A DNA stretch of 64,000 bases from Sphingomonas_R arantia (GCF_042682045.1 NZ_JBHUGS010000002.1:1054001-1118000), one strand, 5' to 3'. Positions 17,591 to 27,229 are shown, numbered from the stretch's first letter. Notes: a model not told the origin generated them from the letters alone. Numbers and translations are program-made.

Positions 17591-18232
17591 TCAGCCGAGC
17601 TGCAGACGCAGGTCGTCCAGCGTCTTCACGATATGCACCCGGCTCAGCGCGATCACCGCCGCCTCGTCGCGCGCCAGCCAGGCGTCGAAGATCATGCGAT
17701 GCTCCGCATTGGCGCGGTCGTCGCGCCCCAGCCATTCCAGATGCTTGCGCACATAGCGTTCCGACAGAACGTGCAGACGTTCGAGGAACGTCAGCGTGAC
17801 CGGCTGCGCGCAGGGCCGCAGCAGCGCCAGGTGGAACGCGCGGTTGAACGCCCCCACCCCGGCGCCATGCGCGTCGGTCACCTGTTCCAGCGTCTCGATC
17901 GTCGCGGTGGCGAACTGCTGATCCTCCGGCTCCGCGCGCAGTGCCGCCGCCGCAGTCGCCTCCGGCTCCAGTTTCAGCCGCAGCGCGAACACCTCTTCCG
18001 CTTCCGACGTGCTCAGCGGCCGCACGAAAAACCCGCGATTGGCCTGCGAGAACACCAGTCCCTGCTGCTCCAGCCGGGTCAGTGCCTCGCGCAGCGGGAT
18101 CTTGCTGACCCCCAGTTCGGCCGCCAGCGCGTCCTGCCGGATCGCCTGATCGCCCGGGATGCTGCCGGAAATGATGCGGTCGCGGACAAGGTCGGCGACC
18201 TGATCGGAAAGGTTGCGAATGACTAGGCTCAT
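17591..18232 (-). CDS. GntR-family (FCD subfamily) transcriptional regulator
   Basis: A 213-residue regulator. The N-terminal winged helix (about 1-70) shows LVRDRIISGSIPGDQAIRQD, LAAELGVSKIPLREALTRLE and LVFSQANRGFFVRPLS, which is diagnostic for GntR. The rest is an all-helical FCD ligand domain (EEVFALRLKLEP, FNRAFHLALL, EHRMIFDAWLARDE). Its histidines are probable metal ligands of the FCD fold. Members control catabolism of amino acids and organic acids. Surrounding peptidase, hydrolase and amino-acid oxidase genes are plausible targets, and two GTATAC palindromes in the local divergent promoters support that. Confidence 0.9.
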   Translation of the reverse strand: MSLVIRNLSDQVADLVRDRIISGSIPGDQAIRQDALAAELGVSKIPLREALTRLEQQGLVFSQANRGFFVRPLSTSEAEEVFALRLKLEPEATAAAALRAEPEDQQFATATIETLEQVTDAHGAGVGAFNRAFHLALLRPCAQPVTLTFLERLHVLSERYVRKHLEWLGRDDRANAEHRMIFDAWLARDEAAVIALSRVHIVKTLDDLRLQLG

Positions 18233-18384
18233 ATACCCCTCATAGCACCGGAAATTCGCGCCAGAAGGGGTCCTGACGATCCCATGTGACGATGTTCGTT
18301 CCGGCGGCGATCATCGCGTCCCTTTCCGACACCACCTGCCGCCGGGTGCGACGACGTACACGGGGCTTGCGGCCGGGTCGCGAC

Positions 18385-18392
18385 CGTATACG
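18385..18392. promoter_or_regulatory. candidate GntR operator (CGTATACG)
   Basis: A perfect 8-bp palindrome, CGTATACG, in the middle of the 299-bp divergent region between the GntR gene (starts 18232) and the DUF885 peptidase gene (starts 18532). It shares CGTATAC with the site at 15984-15993. Apart from this motif I see nothing gene-like in 18233-18531. Confidence 0.35.
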
Positions 18393-18531
18393 ATCGGACC
18401 ATCGTCGCGTCGGTAGGGGGAAGCCGGATGCCAGCAATGCCGTCGAATCACGTCCGCCATCCCGGTCTCCGCAACCGGGCCGATCCGCCGCGCCCCGACC
18501 GCAAGACCCGCGCCGCCCCTCGGAGTTGACC

Positions 18532-20301
18532 ATGTTGAAACCACTGCTCGCCCTCCTGCTGACCACCGTCGCGACCCCATCGCTCGCGCAGGTCGCGCCA
18601 CCGGCGTCAACCGCCCCGTCCGCCGCGGACCAGCGCCTGCGGACGCTCTACGAAGCGGAATGGGCGTGGCGGCAGAAGGAACAGGCGCGCATCGAAACGG
18701 ACGACGACGCGACCGACGCCGCCGACCACCTTCCCCGCGTCGATCCCGCCAGCCAGCAGACCCGGCTCGCCTACTGGCAGAAGACCCGCGCCGAACTCGA
18801 CCGCATCCCCGTCGCAGACCTCAGCGCGGAGGAGCGGGTCAACGCCGCCGTCTTCCGCACGAGCCTCGACGCGTTCATCGCCAACGCACAATATCGCGAC
18901 TGGGAAATGCCGTTCAACGCGGACAGCAATTTCTGGTCCTACCTCGCCCCGCGCGCCGGTTTCGACAAAGCGGCGGACTACACCCCCTATCTCGGCCGAA
19001 TGCGCGATCTGCCGCGCTATTTCGACGAGCAGATCGTCAACATGCGCTCGGGCCTCATACGCGGCTTCTCCGTCCCGCGCGTCACGCTCGCCGGCCGCGA
19101 CGCATCGATCACCGCCTTTACCGGCGCCGACACCACCAAGAACCCGTTCTACGCGCCGTTCGTCACGCTGCCGTCGTCGATGACCCCGGCCGAACAGGAT
19201 GCGATGCGCGAACAGGCCCGCACGCTGATCGACCAGTCGGTCCGCCCGGCTTACGTCAAACTGCTCGCCTTCTACCGCGACGAATATCTGCTCAAGGCGC
19301 GCACCACGCTGGCGGCCGAGGCGATGCCCGACGGCAAGGCCTATTACCGCGCGCAAATCCGCGAATACACCACGCTCGATCTGACTCCCGAACAGATCCA
19401 CAAAATCGGCCTCGCTGAAGTCGCGCGGATCGATGCCGAAATGCGCGTCACGATGAAGAAGGCCGGCTTCACCGGCAGCTTCGAACAGTTCCAGCATTTC
19501 CTGCGCACCGATCCGCAGTTCTACGCCCGCACGCCGGACGAACTGATGGGCGTCTCGGCCTATGCCGCCAAGCGTGTCGACGGCGAACTGAAGAAGACGT
19601 TCGGCTTCCTGCCGCGCTACCGCTTCACCATCCGGCCGGTGCCCGACGCGATCGCGCCTTACTACACCGCGGGTCGCGGCGGCCTCGAAAGCTGCATGAT
19701 GAACACCTACGACCTGCCGTCGCGGCCGCTCTACCAGATCCCGGCGCTCACCCTGCACGAATGCAATCCGGGCCACAGCTTCCAGGCCGCGGTCGCACGC
19801 GAAGGGCCGAACCGCCCGACCTTCCGCAAGCAGACCTATTTCTCCGGCTACGGCGAAGGCTGGGGGCTCTACACCGAATGGCTCGGCACGGTCATGGGCA
19901 TCTACCGCACGCCCTACGAGGATTTCGGCCGGCTCTCGTACGAGATGTGGCGCGCCTGCCGCCTCGTGATCGACACCGGCATCCACCATGACGGCTGGAC
20001 CCGCGACCAAGCGATCGCCTACCTCGCCGGCCACACCGCGCTGTCGCAGCACGAGATCGAAACCGAGGTCGACCGCTACATCAGCTGGCCGGGCCAGGCG
20101 CTCGCCTACAAGCTGGGCGAGATGACGATCCGCCGCAAACGCGCCGACGCGGAAAAGGCGCTTGGCCCCCGCTTTGACCAGCGCTGGTTCCACGATCTCA
20201 TCCTCAACCTCGGCTCGGTCCCGCTGCCCGTCCTGGAACAGAAGATCGACGACTGGATCGCGGGCGGCGGCAAGAACACGCTCGCCTCCCCCGCATCCTG
20301 A
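18532..20301 (+). CDS. DUF885-family exported peptidase-like protein
   Basis: A 589-residue protein with a signal peptide (MLKPLLALLLTTVATPSLAQ) and a CGGAG ribosome site. It is a full-length DUF885 protein. The key motif HECNPGHSFQ at about residue 408 resembles the zinc-binding HExxH-type helix of metallopeptidases, and GEGWGLYTEWLG and HDGWTRDQAIAY are further conserved segments. DUF885 proteins are thought to be metal-dependent peptidases related to M32-type carboxypeptidases. It is followed 26 bp later by an S10 carboxypeptidase-like gene, so a periplasmic peptide-degradation operon under the nearby GntR regulator is likely. Confidence 0.88.
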   Translation: MLKPLLALLLTTVATPSLAQVAPPASTAPSAADQRLRTLYEAEWAWRQKEQARIETDDDATDAADHLPRVDPASQQTRLAYWQKTRAELDRIPVADLSAEERVNAAVFRTSLDAFIANAQYRDWEMPFNADSNFWSYLAPRAGFDKAADYTPYLGRMRDLPRYFDEQIVNMRSGLIRGFSVPRVTLAGRDASITAFTGADTTKNPFYAPFVTLPSSMTPAEQDAMREQARTLIDQSVRPAYVKLLAFYRDEYLLKARTTLAAEAMPDGKAYYRAQIREYTTLDLTPEQIHKIGLAEVARIDAEMRVTMKKAGFTGSFEQFQHFLRTDPQFYARTPDELMGVSAYAAKRVDGELKKTFGFLPRYRFTIRPVPDAIAPYYTAGRGGLESCMMNTYDLPSRPLYQIPALTLHECNPGHSFQAAVAREGPNRPTFRKQTYFSGYGEGWGLYTEWLGTVMGIYRTPYEDFGRLSYEMWRACRLVIDTGIHHDGWTRDQAIAYLAGHTALSQHEIETEVDRYISWPGQALAYKLGEMTIRRKRADAEKALGPRFDQRWFHDLILNLGSVPLPVLEQKIDDWIAGGGKNTLASPAS

Positions 20302-20327
20302 TCCCCAACGCCATTACTGGAGGTCGT

Positions 20328-21926
20328 ATGACCCGCACCCGCCTCGCCGCCCTCTCGCTCGCCGCGCTCATCGCCGCCCCGCTCGCCGCCCAGCCCCGCC
20401 CCGACGCGCCGCCCGCGCCCAAGGATAAGGCCGACGACCGCCCGAACGGGGTCGAGGAGTCCGACTATGCCGTCGCCACCGCGGTCGAGGATGCCCAGCC
20501 GAAACGCGGCAGCGTCGCGATCGGCGGGCGGACGATCGGCTACACCGTCACCCCCGGCACCGTCACGATCCGCAACGACGACGGCGATCCGATCGCGTCG
20601 ATGTTCTACGTGGCCTATGTCGCGGACCGGCCGAAGGGCGCGCGCCCCCGCCCGGTCACCTTCACCTTCAACGGTGGCCCGGGCTCGTCCAGCATGTGGC
20701 TGCACATGGGGTCGATCGGCCCGGTCCAGGTCCAGACCCCCGAACCGACCTCGACCGCGCCCGCCCCCTACCGCATCGCGCCCAACCGCTTCTCGATGCT
20801 CGACAAGACCGACATCGTGTTCATGGACGCGATCGGCACCGGCCTGTCGCGCCCGATCGGCAAGGCGAAGATCAAGGACTTCGCCGGCGTCGACAAGGAC
20901 ATCGACGCCTATGCCCGCGGCATCATGCGCTACCTGACGATCGCGAACCGCTGGGACAGCCCGAAATTCCTGTTCGGCGAAAGCTACGGCACGCTGCGCG
21001 GCGCGGGCCTCGTCTACGCGCTGCAACAGCGCGGGGTGCAGATGAACGGTGTCGTGCTGCTCTCGTCGATCCTGAACTACGGCGTTCGCCAGCCGGGTTT
21101 CGATCAGATCTACCTCTCCTACCTGCCCAGCTTCGCGGCCACCGCCTGGTATCACAACCGGCTGCCCAACCGCCCGCCCGCGCTCGAACCATTCCTGGCG
21201 GAGGTGCGGCAATGGGCGATCGGCCCCTACGCCAACGCCATGGCCAAGGGCGACGCGCTGCCCGATGTGGAACGCGACGCGATCTCCAAGCAACTCAGCG
21301 CCTATATCGGTTTGTCGCCCGACTATCTGCTGAAGGCCGATCTGCGCGTCGATCTGTCGCGGTTCCGCAAGGAACTGCTGCGCGATCAGCGCCGCACCGT
21401 TGGCCGGCTCGATTCCCGCTATGTCGGGATCGACGTCGATCCGGCGGGCGAGGATCCGGAATATGACGCCACCGACGCGGCGCTCAGCGGCCCCTATGTC
21501 GGCGCGCTCAACACCTATCTGTTCGGCACGCTCGGCTACCGGACGAAGCTGCAATACCGCCCGAATTTCTACGTCGAACTCGGCGGCGGCAACTGGGACC
21601 AGGGACACAGCGGGCCCGGCGGCCGCAGGATGGCACTCGCCGATACCGCGCTCGATCTGTCGGCGGCGATGCGTCAGAACCCGTATCTGAAGGTCCTGTC
21701 GCTCAACGGCTATTACGACATGGCCACGCCGTTCTTCGGCGCGGAATATGATCTCGGCCATATGCAGCTCGACAAGTCACTGCGCGGCAACGTCACCTTC
21801 CGCTATTACGAGTCCGGCCACATGGTCTATGTGAAGCCCGCCGTCATGCCGCTCTTCAAACGCGACCTCGACACCTTCTACGACAGCGCCACCGCCGCCA
21901 CCCCGCCGCCCGCGACGGCGGAGTGA
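20328..21926 (+). CDS. S10-family serine carboxypeptidase-like protein, exported
   Basis: A 532-residue protein with a signal peptide ending AAPLAAQ. The S10 fold is shown by TFNGGPGSSSMWLHMG (oxyanion region), the nucleophile FGESYGTLRGAGL, the catalytic Asp near YYDMATPFFG and the catalytic His in SGHMVY. The length is typical of bacterial S10 proteins. Such enzymes remove C-terminal residues from peptides. The gene follows the DUF885 peptidase by 26 bp and is probably co-transcribed. Bacterial members of this group are little studied, so peptide substrates are inferred. Confidence 0.88.
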   Translation: MTRTRLAALSLAALIAAPLAAQPRPDAPPAPKDKADDRPNGVEESDYAVATAVEDAQPKRGSVAIGGRTIGYTVTPGTVTIRNDDGDPIASMFYVAYVADRPKGARPRPVTFTFNGGPGSSSMWLHMGSIGPVQVQTPEPTSTAPAPYRIAPNRFSMLDKTDIVFMDAIGTGLSRPIGKAKIKDFAGVDKDIDAYARGIMRYLTIANRWDSPKFLFGESYGTLRGAGLVYALQQRGVQMNGVVLLSSILNYGVRQPGFDQIYLSYLPSFAATAWYHNRLPNRPPALEPFLAEVRQWAIGPYANAMAKGDALPDVERDAISKQLSAYIGLSPDYLLKADLRVDLSRFRKELLRDQRRTVGRLDSRYVGIDVDPAGEDPEYDATDAALSGPYVGALNTYLFGTLGYRTKLQYRPNFYVELGGGNWDQGHSGPGGRRMALADTALDLSAAMRQNPYLKVLSLNGYYDMATPFFGAEYDLGHMQLDKSLRGNVTFRYYESGHMVYVKPAVMPLFKRDLDTFYDSATAATPPPATAE

Positions 21927-22030
21927 TGTCCGGTGTCGGGGCGGCGTTGCCCGGCTTTCGCTCGCGAAAATAAGGGTCGACCAGCCGCCCCATGACTGCG
22001 CATGGACGGAGACGACGTTTCGAGGTTCCG

Positions 22031-22882
22031 ATGTCCGATCGCCTGAAGATACTGCTGCAATATGCGCTGCCGAAGCAGCGCCTGACCACCTTCGCCGGCC
22101 GCATCGCCGGCGCGCAGGCGGGTGCGATGACGACGCGACTGATCCGCTGGTTCGTCGGCAAATACGGCGTCGACATGCGTGAAGCCGCCGATCCGGACAT
22201 CGCCAGCTACAAGAGCTTCAACGATTTCTTCACCCGCCCGCTGCGGGCCGGCGCGCGCCCGATCGCGGCCGCCGATTTCGTCTGTCCGGTCGACGGCGCG
22301 ATCAGCCAGTTCGGCGCGATCGACGACCATCACATGGTTCAGGCCAAGGGCCACCGCTTCACCACCGCGGCGCTGTTCGGCGGCGACGCTGCGCTGGCGG
22401 CCGAGTTCCGCCACGGCAGCTTCGCCAATCTCTATCTGTCCCCCAAGGACTATCACCGCCTGCACATGCCCTGCGACGGCCGGCTCGTGCGCATGATCTA
22501 CGTGCCCGGCGCGCTGTTCTCGGTAAACCCGGTCACGGCGCGCGGTGTGCCCAACCTGTTCGCGCGCAACGAACGGGTGGTGTGCATCTTCGCATCGCCG
22601 GAACATGGCCCGTTCGCGATGGTGCTCGTCGGCGCGACGATCGTCGGCAGCATCGCGACCGCCTGGCACGGCGTGGTCAATCCGAAGCGGACCAATACGC
22701 CGTCCGAATGGACCTATGCCGACCGGGACATCGTCCTGAAGAAGGGCGAAGAGATGGGCCGCTTCCTGCTGGGCTCGACGATTGTGATGCTGTTCGGGCA
22801 GGATGTGATCGCCTTCAACGACAGCTGGGCCCCGGAACGGCCGGTCCGCCTCGGCGAACCGATGGGCCACCGCCTGACCTGA
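22031..22882 (+). CDS. psd: phosphatidylserine decarboxylase proenzyme
   Basis: A 283-residue enzyme that converts phosphatidylserine to phosphatidylethanolamine at the inner membrane. The autocatalytic cleavage motif LGST is near the C-terminus (GRFLLGSTIVMLFG); its Ser becomes the pyruvoyl cofactor. SFNDFFTRPLR, VCPVDGAISQFG and LSPKDYHRLHMPCDG are the family's catalytic segments, including the Asp and His of the self-cleavage charge relay. The ATG at 22031 follows a GAGG ribosome site and gives the usual length of the long (type I) form. The preceding 100 bp hold no gene. Confidence 0.95.
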   Translation: MSDRLKILLQYALPKQRLTTFAGRIAGAQAGAMTTRLIRWFVGKYGVDMREAADPDIASYKSFNDFFTRPLRAGARPIAAADFVCPVDGAISQFGAIDDHHMVQAKGHRFTTAALFGGDAALAAEFRHGSFANLYLSPKDYHRLHMPCDGRLVRMIYVPGALFSVNPVTARGVPNLFARNERVVCIFASPEHGPFAMVLVGATIVGSIATAWHGVVNPKRTNTPSEWTYADRDIVLKKGEEMGRFLLGSTIVMLFGQDVIAFNDSWAPERPVRLGEPMGHRLT

Positions 22883-22915
22883 GCATTTCCCCCACAGCGT
22901 AGGTCACCGTCGGCT

Positions 22916-23280
22916 TCAGACGGTTTTCTCCACCTTCGGAACCGCGAATGTCCGCGACAGGCCGTGATACAGCTTCTCCCGGCAGACCCACTGGCTGGCC
23001 GCATCGGCGATGAAGGCGGTCGCGAACATCGGCAGCATCAGGCCCCGGCTCGCGGTCGTCTCCGCCAGAAGCTCTCGGCATAGCGCTCAAACACGCGGCC
23101 CGCCCAGTCGGCCGCCTCGGCGAACAGCGTGGCGACAATCCCGATCAGGATGGCACCGACCAGGATGGCCGCGCGCGTCCGGAACTGCACGGATCGCGGC
23201 CCCCGGGCACGCAGGAGGGCGCGATAACGCGACGGCGTCCAGCGCTTCGCCGGCATCAGGCGATCGAATATGCCAGTCAT
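22916..23280 (-). pseudogene. ClC-type chloride channel remnant, internally deleted and frameshifted
   Basis: Two ends of a ClC channel survive. The N-terminal part (23280 down to about 23045) starts MTGIFDRLMPAKRWTPS and has the first membrane helix (AAILVGAILIGIVATLFA) and FERYAESFW, then stops at TGA 23038-23040. In another frame, directly abutting, comes a C-terminal ClC membrane end: GLMLPMFATAFIADAAS, then REKLYHGLSRTF, to a stop at 22916. The roughly 350 residues that normally lie between, with the chloride-filter motifs, are absent. This is a deletion pseudogene, too short and out of frame to work. Confidence 0.7.
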
Positions 23281-23348
23281 GACGCCCCTCTAGGGCGCAC
23301 GGAACGATACGTCACCCCGACCGATCCGGTGCGAACGCGGCGTCGGGC

Positions 23349-24650
23349 TCAGAAAGGGAATAACGCCCGTATCGCGACGATGGCCACCGCGTAGGTGAGC
23401 AGGTTGAGCGGCAGGCCGACCCGGACGAAATCCATGTAGCGGTACCCACCCATCTGGTAGACGATGACATTGGTCTGATAGCCGAACGGGGTGGCGAATG
23501 CGGCGCTGCCCGCCATCATGACCGCGACGAGGAACGGCCGCGGACTGACCCCCAGGCTTTCCGCCAGTGCCACCGCGATCGGCGTGACCAGCACCGCGAC
23601 GGTGGCGTTGGACAGCAATTCGGTCAGCACCATCGTCAGGCCGTAGAGTACGATCAGCGCGACGAGCGGACTGACCCCGTGCAGCGAGGCCACCAGCGTG
23701 TTCGTCGCCACCGCGGCAAGCCCGCTTTCCTCCATCGCGATGCCGATGACCACCATCCCCGCAATCAGGATCAGGATCTGCGGCCGCAATCCGCCATAGG
23801 CCTCGTCCGCGGTGATGACGCGCATCAGGATCAGCAGCACCGCGCCGGCAAAGGCGGATGCCGCGATCGGCGCAATGTCCATGGCCGCCGCGGCGATCGC
23901 CCCCACGAACGCCAACCCGGCCAGCACGGCCTTGGCCGGCTGGAACGGCCGACGTTCCGCGAACAGGTCCGCATCGCCGATCTGCGCGCCGGGTGCCTCG
24001 AAGCCGGGCGCGTGCTGCTCGCTGGCCGGCTCCGTCAGGCTGCGCCCCATCAGGCGGCCACTGAACAGGAACAGATAAAGCCCGCCGGCCAGCGCGATGG
24101 GCAGGCCGACGGGCGTAATCTCGAACAACCCGAACCGCGGCTGCCCCGCGACCCGCGCCATATCGTCGACCAGCAGGTTGGTCGACGTCCCGATCAGCGT
24201 GCAGCAGCCGGTCAGCACGGTGATGTAGGACAGCGGCATCAGGTAACGCTTCGGCGGCAGCTTCAGCGCGGTCGCCACGTCGCGCACGACCGGCGCGCCC
24301 AGCACCACAATCGGCGTACTGTTGAGGAAGCAGGACAGGAACCCGATCAGCGCGAGCAGCAGCCAAACGCCTGCCGCCCCGAGCCGCCGACACATCCGGA
24401 CGGCGAGATCGATGCCACGATCGAGCAAGCCGGACAGTTCGAGCGCGTAGGCAATCACGAACAGCGACGCGAGCGCGATGATCGCCGGGCTGGCGAACGC
24501 GCCCTGCACCTCCACCGGCCGCACGACGCCCGTCACCAGCAGCACTGCCGCACCGGTCAGGGCGACCACGTCGGCGCGCACCTTGTCCCAGATCAGCGCG
24601 CCGACCACCGACACGAGCACCACCAGCGTGAGGATCTGCGAAATGCTCAC
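23349..24650 (-). CDS. SLC13/DASS-type anion transporter
   Basis: A 433-residue integral membrane protein with about 11 helices. Family hallmarks are the two SNT-like signatures: LIGTSTNLLVDDMA near residue 155 and LSNATVAVLVTPIA near 365, plus ATPFGYQTNVIVYQMGGY near the end. Related proteins carry dicarboxylates, sulfate or citrate with sodium. The TrkA-C (RCK) domains found in many sulfate-type members of this group are missing. No ATG lies at the family N-terminus; GTG at 24650 with GAGGA upstream fits best. It follows the ClC pseudogene on the same strand. Confidence 0.8.
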   Translation of the reverse strand: MSISQILTLVVLVSVVGALIWDKVRADVVALTGAAVLLVTGVVRPVEVQGAFASPAIIALASLFVIAYALELSGLLDRGIDLAVRMCRRLGAAGVWLLLALIGFLSCFLNSTPIVVLGAPVVRDVATALKLPPKRYLMPLSYITVLTGCCTLIGTSTNLLVDDMARVAGQPRFGLFEITPVGLPIALAGGLYLFLFSGRLMGRSLTEPASEQHAPGFEAPGAQIGDADLFAERRPFQPAKAVLAGLAFVGAIAAAAMDIAPIAASAFAGAVLLILMRVITADEAYGGLRPQILILIAGMVVIGIAMEESGLAAVATNTLVASLHGVSPLVALIVLYGLTMVLTELLSNATVAVLVTPIAVALAESLGVSPRPFLVAVMMAGSAAFATPFGYQTNVIVYQMGGYRYMDFVRVGLPLNLLTYAVAIVAIRALFPF

Positions 24651-24730
24651 CCGGACACGATCCTCGGCAATTGGGGATGGCCTGTCACGTTCATGATGAA
24701 CCCTTTGCCGGACCTTGCTATGGCGTGTCC

Positions 24731-25609
24731 ATGAGGGAACCCAGTCCACGCGCCAGCCGCCTCGTCATCGCCGCCGGGATCGTCGCGGTCGCGGTCGTCG
24801 GTGGCGGCGGGTTCCTCCTCGGACAACGGACGACGAACCCGCGTCCGGTCGCGGCCGTCGCGGCCCCCGTCGCGATCCCGGCACCGGCGGCACCGGACGA
24901 CGACGCCGGACGGACATTGGGCCGGGCCGATCTGATCGCGCTGGCCGCAACCGCCGCGGATGCCACCGCGCGGGGCACGGCCATGCCCGCCACGTTCCGC
25001 GGCATGGTCGGCCGCTCCTTCTCGATCGCGCTTCCGTTCGGATGCGGCGGGCCGGCGACGGAGGAAAGCGATGCCGCCATGCGCTGGACCTACGATGCGG
25101 CGGCCGGTGCTTTGCGCATCCACGTCGCCCCGCTGGCCTGGTCGCCTGCGGACTGGTGGCCGCGCGCGGCACCGGCCGATGTGGAGGCAATCGAGGGCTT
25201 CTGGATCGCGCGACCCTGGACCAACAGCGAGACCTGCCCGGCGGCCCAGGATCCGGTTGCGGCGACGGGGGCCGAGCCTGTGACCCTGCCCGGACAGACG
25301 CTGGCGGTCGGCCAGATCTTCGGTCCGGACAGCGACCGGCAGGCGCGTCGCGAGGGCACCCCCTACACCGCCGTCCTGCGCATGGCGCCGGATACGGTGC
25401 GCGCCGAACAGGGTTTCCGGGTGCGCCTGACCGGTCGCATCGCCGCCACCCCGGACGGCGCACCGGTTGTGTGTCAACAGGCCGGCGGCGCGGAACAGCG
25501 CCCGGCGTGCCTCGTCGCGACATCGCTCGACGCGATCACCATCGAAAACGGGGCGACCGGTGCGACGCTGGCGACCTGGCCGGCAAACGGGCCCCGCGCC
25601 GCCAGCTAG
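24731..25609 (+). CDS. membrane-anchored hypothetical protein
   Basis: A 292-residue protein starting MREPSPRASRLVIAAG. One N-terminal membrane helix (about 10-30, rich in Gly, Ala and Val) acts as an anchor or uncleaved signal. It is followed by an Ala/Pro linker and a soluble extracytoplasmic domain of about 220 residues containing four or five cysteines (FGCGG, ETCPA, PVVCQQ, RPACLV) that could form disulfides. Similar unnamed proteins occur in sphingomonads, but I do not recognise a domain. It is divergent from the SLC13-type transporter with an 80-bp gap. Confidence 0.7.
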   Translation: MREPSPRASRLVIAAGIVAVAVVGGGGFLLGQRTTNPRPVAAVAAPVAIPAPAAPDDDAGRTLGRADLIALAATAADATARGTAMPATFRGMVGRSFSIALPFGCGGPATEESDAAMRWTYDAAAGALRIHVAPLAWSPADWWPRAAPADVEAIEGFWIARPWTNSETCPAAQDPVAATGAEPVTLPGQTLAVGQIFGPDSDRQARREGTPYTAVLRMAPDTVRAEQGFRVRLTGRIAATPDGAPVVCQQAGGAEQRPACLVATSLDAITIENGATGATLATWPANGPRAAS

Positions 25610-25694
25610 GCAGCTTTTGAAACCAGACGGGATCGTCAAGTATAACCGGCTGTGCGACAAGCCGGCCCTGAACACGCGCAGGAGCAATTCGGTT

Positions 25695-26681
25695 ATGGAG
25701 CAGCGTCCATTCGGTTCGACCGGGGCCACGGTATCGCCGATCGGCTTCGGGGCCTGGGCCATCGGCGGCAATTGGGGTGACGTGAGCGACGACGCTGCCC
25801 ACGCGACGTTGAACGCGGCGCTCGATGCCGGGATGACGTTCATCGATACCGCCGACGTTTACGGCGATGGCCGGTCCGAACGGCTGATCCGCGCCGTCCT
25901 GGACACGCGGGACGGCCCGCGTCCGTTCGTCGCCACCAAATTGGGGCGCCGGCTCTCCCCGCATGTCGCCGACGGCTACACCGCCGACAATCTTGCCGCA
26001 TTCGTCGATCGCAGCCGCGAGAATCTCGGCGTCGACACACTCGACCTCGTCCAACTCCACTGTCCACCGACCGAAATCTACTATCGTCCGGAGGTGTTCG
26101 CGGCACTCGACCGGCTGGTCGAGGCCGGCAGCATCGCGCGCTACGGCGTATCGGTCGAAAAAGTCGAGGAGGGGCTGAAGGCGATCGAGTATCCCGGCGT
26201 CGCCTCCGTGCAGATCATCTACAACATGTTTCGCCAGCGTCCGGCATCCCTGTTCCTTGCCGAGGCACGCCGGCGCGGTGTCGCCGTCATCGCGCGCGTC
26301 CCGCTGGCGAGCGGGCTGCTCACCGGCAAGATGAGCGCCGACACCCATTTCGCCGCCGACGATCACCGGGCCTTCAACCGCCACGGCGAGGCATTCGACG
26401 TGGGCGAAACCTTCGCCGGCGTGCCCTACGACGTCGCCCTTGACGCGGTGGATGCCCTTCGCGCACTCCTGCCCGGTGATGTGCCGATGGCGACGGTCGC
26501 GTTGCGCTGGATCCTGATGAACGAAGCGATCTCGGTCGTCATTCCGGGCGCCAGAAGCCCCGAACAGGCAACGGCGAACGCCGCTGCGGTTGACCTCGAT
26601 CCGCTCTCCCCGGCGCTGATGGCGGCAGTCAAAACCCTCTATGACGAGCGCATCGCGCCGCACGTGCATCAGCGCTGGTGA
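25695..26681 (+). CDS. aldo/keto reductase
   Basis: A 328-residue NADPH-dependent oxidoreductase. The start at 25695 has AGGAG 10 bp upstream. The fold is clear: the N-terminal hairpin MEQRPFGSTGATVSPIGFG, the catalytic Asp and Tyr in FIDTADVYGDGRSE, the catalytic Lys in FVATKLGR, the His in LDLVQLHCPP, and the NADP-binding C-terminal VIPGARSPEQATAN. It belongs to the AKR group of general stress-protein type reductases that act on small aldehydes or ketones; the natural substrate is unknown. It stands alone between unrelated genes. Confidence 0.92.
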   Translation: MEQRPFGSTGATVSPIGFGAWAIGGNWGDVSDDAAHATLNAALDAGMTFIDTADVYGDGRSERLIRAVLDTRDGPRPFVATKLGRRLSPHVADGYTADNLAAFVDRSRENLGVDTLDLVQLHCPPTEIYYRPEVFAALDRLVEAGSIARYGVSVEKVEEGLKAIEYPGVASVQIIYNMFRQRPASLFLAEARRRGVAVIARVPLASGLLTGKMSADTHFAADDHRAFNRHGEAFDVGETFAGVPYDVALDAVDALRALLPGDVPMATVALRWILMNEAISVVIPGARSPEQATANAAAVDLDPLSPALMAAVKTLYDERIAPHVHQRW

Positions 26682-26775
26682 GCGCGGCGATACGCCAACG
26701 TCCTCCACTTCGGTGACCGGCCTCGATCCGGTTCCGGACGTTTGCGAACCCATCACACCCCGTCTCCATCAAGCG

Positions 26776-27141
26776 ATGAACCGCACCCTGCTCCCGCTCG
26801 TCCTCTCGCTCCTCGCCGGCTGCGCCGCGGCGGGCGCGGTCGACGGCCCGGTGCGGCTCGGCCAGACCGCCGATGTCGGCGGGCCGCGCGTCCGGGTGGA
26901 CCGCGTCATCGAGGACAGCCGCTGTCCGGTCGACGCGCAGTGCGTCTGGGCCGGTCGCCTGATCGTGCGGGCGACCGTGCTGGGCGGCACCTCGTCCAGA
27001 CAGGTCGATCTCACGCTCGGTGAGCCCATGGCGATCGCGGACGGCAAGCTCACGCTCATCACCGCGGTGTCCGACCGAGGCACCGGTCAGCAGGCGAACG
27101 CGCAATACCGCTTCACCTTCGACTTCCAGGGTGGCTTGTGA
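26776..27141 (+). CDS. small lipoprotein, hypothetical
   Basis: A 121-residue protein with a lipoprotein signal peptide: MNRTLLPLVLSLLAGCAA, lipobox LLAGC with Cys18 as the lipidated residue. The mature part is a small beta-rich domain with an internal Cys pair (SRCPVDAQCVW), which probably forms a disulfide. The pattern RVDRVIEDSRCPVDAQCVWAG is common in short alphaproteobacterial envelope proteins of unknown role. A second unrelated lipoprotein gene follows. Confidence 0.72.
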   Translation: MNRTLLPLVLSLLAGCAAAGAVDGPVRLGQTADVGGPRVRVDRVIEDSRCPVDAQCVWAGRLIVRATVLGGTSSRQVDLTLGEPMAIADGKLTLITAVSDRGTGQQANAQYRFTFDFQGGL

Positions 27142-27229
27142 CAGCCCGTGACGCTAGCAGACCCATCCTGCCACTGCATCGGCCCGCCGAGGGCACGCAA
27201 CGGCGAGCATGACCACAAGGAACCGCACG

